6,367 nt of DNA from Burkholderiales bacterium UBA2459. Lineage in GTDB: Bacteria; Pseudomonadota; Gammaproteobacteria; Burkholderiales; Burkholderiaceae_E. How positions within the stretch are numbered: the stretch's first letter is position 1; every line of letters starts with the position of its first letter. Positions 5,685 through 6,367 of this stretch are shown here, in pieces. The position numbers and the translations under genes are program-made. The stretch spans positions 9,606-15,972 of the forward strand of contig DDPV01000020.1 in assembly GCA_002342365.1 (NCBI GenBank), read 5' to 3'. The notes beneath the pieces are model-generated. The model made no database searches and was not told the DNA's origin. It saw only the letters and a program-made list of their open reading frames with translations.

Positions 5685-6332
5685 ATGGCGGACAGCGAAT
5701 CGATGCAGAAAGACTCGGCCGATAGCTTTGTGGACCCGGCAAGCAAGCGATTCGTGATTGCCATGCTCGGTGGCGAATGCACCGGCAAGACTGCGCTCGC
5801 GCAATCACTTGCGGGCGAACTCGGGCTGCCTTATCTGGCCGAAGTTTTGCGCGATTTCGTGGATCAACATCAGCGTGCACCCAGGCACAGTGAACAAGCC
5901 GATGTTTTGCGCCTGCAATGCCAACAGATCGAAGCCGCACTCGCGCGGCTCCGACCGCTTGCAAGCGGTCCCTTGCTGATTTGCGATGCCTCGCCCTGGA
6001 TGACAGCCATTTACTCTTTGCAATACTTTAACGACCCTGAGCAGTTTGCGCAGGCGCAGGCGATGATGCTCAGACTGGCGAAACACTATCGCTTCCGATG
6101 GCTGCACTTTCACTGCGCTGACGATATTGCATGGCAGGCTGATGGTTTACAGCGCGAAGGACCTGAACACCGGGCGCGCAGCCGAGCGATCGTTGAGCAA
6201 TACCCGCCGCTTGCTGATCATCAGGAGCATGCGCAACTGGCGCTGCTTAGTGGGCCACTTCAGGACAGGCTGCGGGATGCAGGCGCTGCGCTTGATGCGC
6301 AGGCGGGCCGAGCCAAGCGGAGGACGGTTTAG
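5685..6332 (+). CDS. NadR-like ribosylnicotinamide kinase (AAA ATPase fold), stand-alone
   Basis: This 215-residue cytoplasmic P-loop kinase resembles the C-terminal ribosylnicotinamide kinase domain of E. coli NadR, which phosphorylates nicotinamide riboside to NMN. Visible parts are the Walker A motif GGECTGKT (29-36), a YLAEVLRDFV segment (50-59) like the YGRDYV region of NadR, a Walker-B-like LLICDASPW (97-105, with D101), and WLHFHCADDIAWQADGLQREG (139-159), matching the NadR stretch ending in PWVADGLRSLG. NadR also has a helix-turn-helix repressor domain and an NMN adenylyltransferase domain; neither is present here. The start at 5685 was chosen for the AAGG 8 bases upstream. ATG at 5649 would add 12 residues, and ATG at 5703 or 5763 would shorten it. 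The position directly after pnuC fits import followed by metabolic trapping. The tail after about 190 is Ala/Arg-rich and probably variable. Other nucleoside kinases are possible but less likely given the context. Confidence 0.82.
   Translation: MADSESMQKDSADSFVDPASKRFVIAMLGGECTGKTALAQSLAGELGLPYLAEVLRDFVDQHQRAPRHSEQADVLRLQCQQIEAALARLRPLASGPLLICDASPWMTAIYSLQYFNDPEQFAQAQAMMLRLAKHYRFRWLHFHCADDIAWQADGLQREGPEHRARSRAIVEQYPPLADHQEHAQLALLSGPLQDRLRDAGAALDAQAGRAKRRTV
5953..5970. repeat. 18-bp perfect palindrome inside the kinase gene
   Basis: GACCGCTTGCAAGCGGTC reads the same on both strands with no loop. It encodes part of the RPLASGP segment (about residues 90-96), just before the Walker-B-like strand. 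It may be a protein-binding site or a chance product of codon choice. Confidence 0.6.
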
Positions 6333-6367
6333 GACGCAGCAGTGATTGCGAAACGATAACCTCACCC

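Noticed and set aside
6333..6367. Terminator after the kinase gene
   Set aside because: No inverted repeat with a T tail is visible in the 35 bases left.

Overview
The window looks like a chromosomal segment of a betaproteobacterium, most likely in the order Burkholderiales. This rests on remembered gene order and protein families; no search was run. The order (DUF3683-type oxidoreductase, DUF971 protein, ubiE, Tim44-domain protein, ubiJ-like gene) is one I associate with that group. Base composition is moderately GC-rich, and leucine codons CTT and TTG are used freely.

Block 1 (1-3872, + strand) is the ubiquinone-associated block. It opens with the C-terminal part of a large Fe-S oxidoreductase carrying two cysteine-rich CCG domains; its start lies outside the window. 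A small DUF971 protein follows, then 8 bases further on the quinone C-methyltransferase UbiE. Next is an exported or membrane-anchored Tim44-like protein with a strong ribosome binding site. The block ends with an SCP2/UbiJ-like protein, an accessory lipid-binding factor of ubiquinone synthesis. A perfect 12-bp-arm hairpin with a T-rich tail sits between the Tim44 gene and the ubiJ-like gene, or inside the 5' end of the latter. The ubiB kinase-like gene usually expected after ubiJ is not in the window.

Block 2 (3739-4851, - strand) is a single AI-2E/PerM-type membrane protein gene. It converges on ubiJ, and the two reading frames overlap by 134 bases.

Block 3 (4852-5055) is a 204-base divergent intergenic region. 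Most of it is a degenerate tandem array of eight 16-bp units held in exact register, which I find the least expected structure in the window.

Block 4 (5056-6332, + strand) is a two-gene NAD salvage unit: a PnuC-type nicotinamide riboside transporter and a stand-alone NadR-like ribosylnicotinamide kinase. Together they would import nicotinamide riboside and trap it as NMN. A second degenerate tandem array (five 13-bp units) covers the end of pnuC and the gap to the kinase. The kinase gene also holds an 18-bp perfect palindrome. The last 35 bases (6333-6367) show nothing recognisable.

No RNA genes, insertion sequences, CRISPR arrays or phage genes were seen. The genes are mostly ordinary. The novelty is in the two register-locked short repeat arrays flanking pnuC, the hairpin at the start of ubiJ, and the convergent coding overlap.
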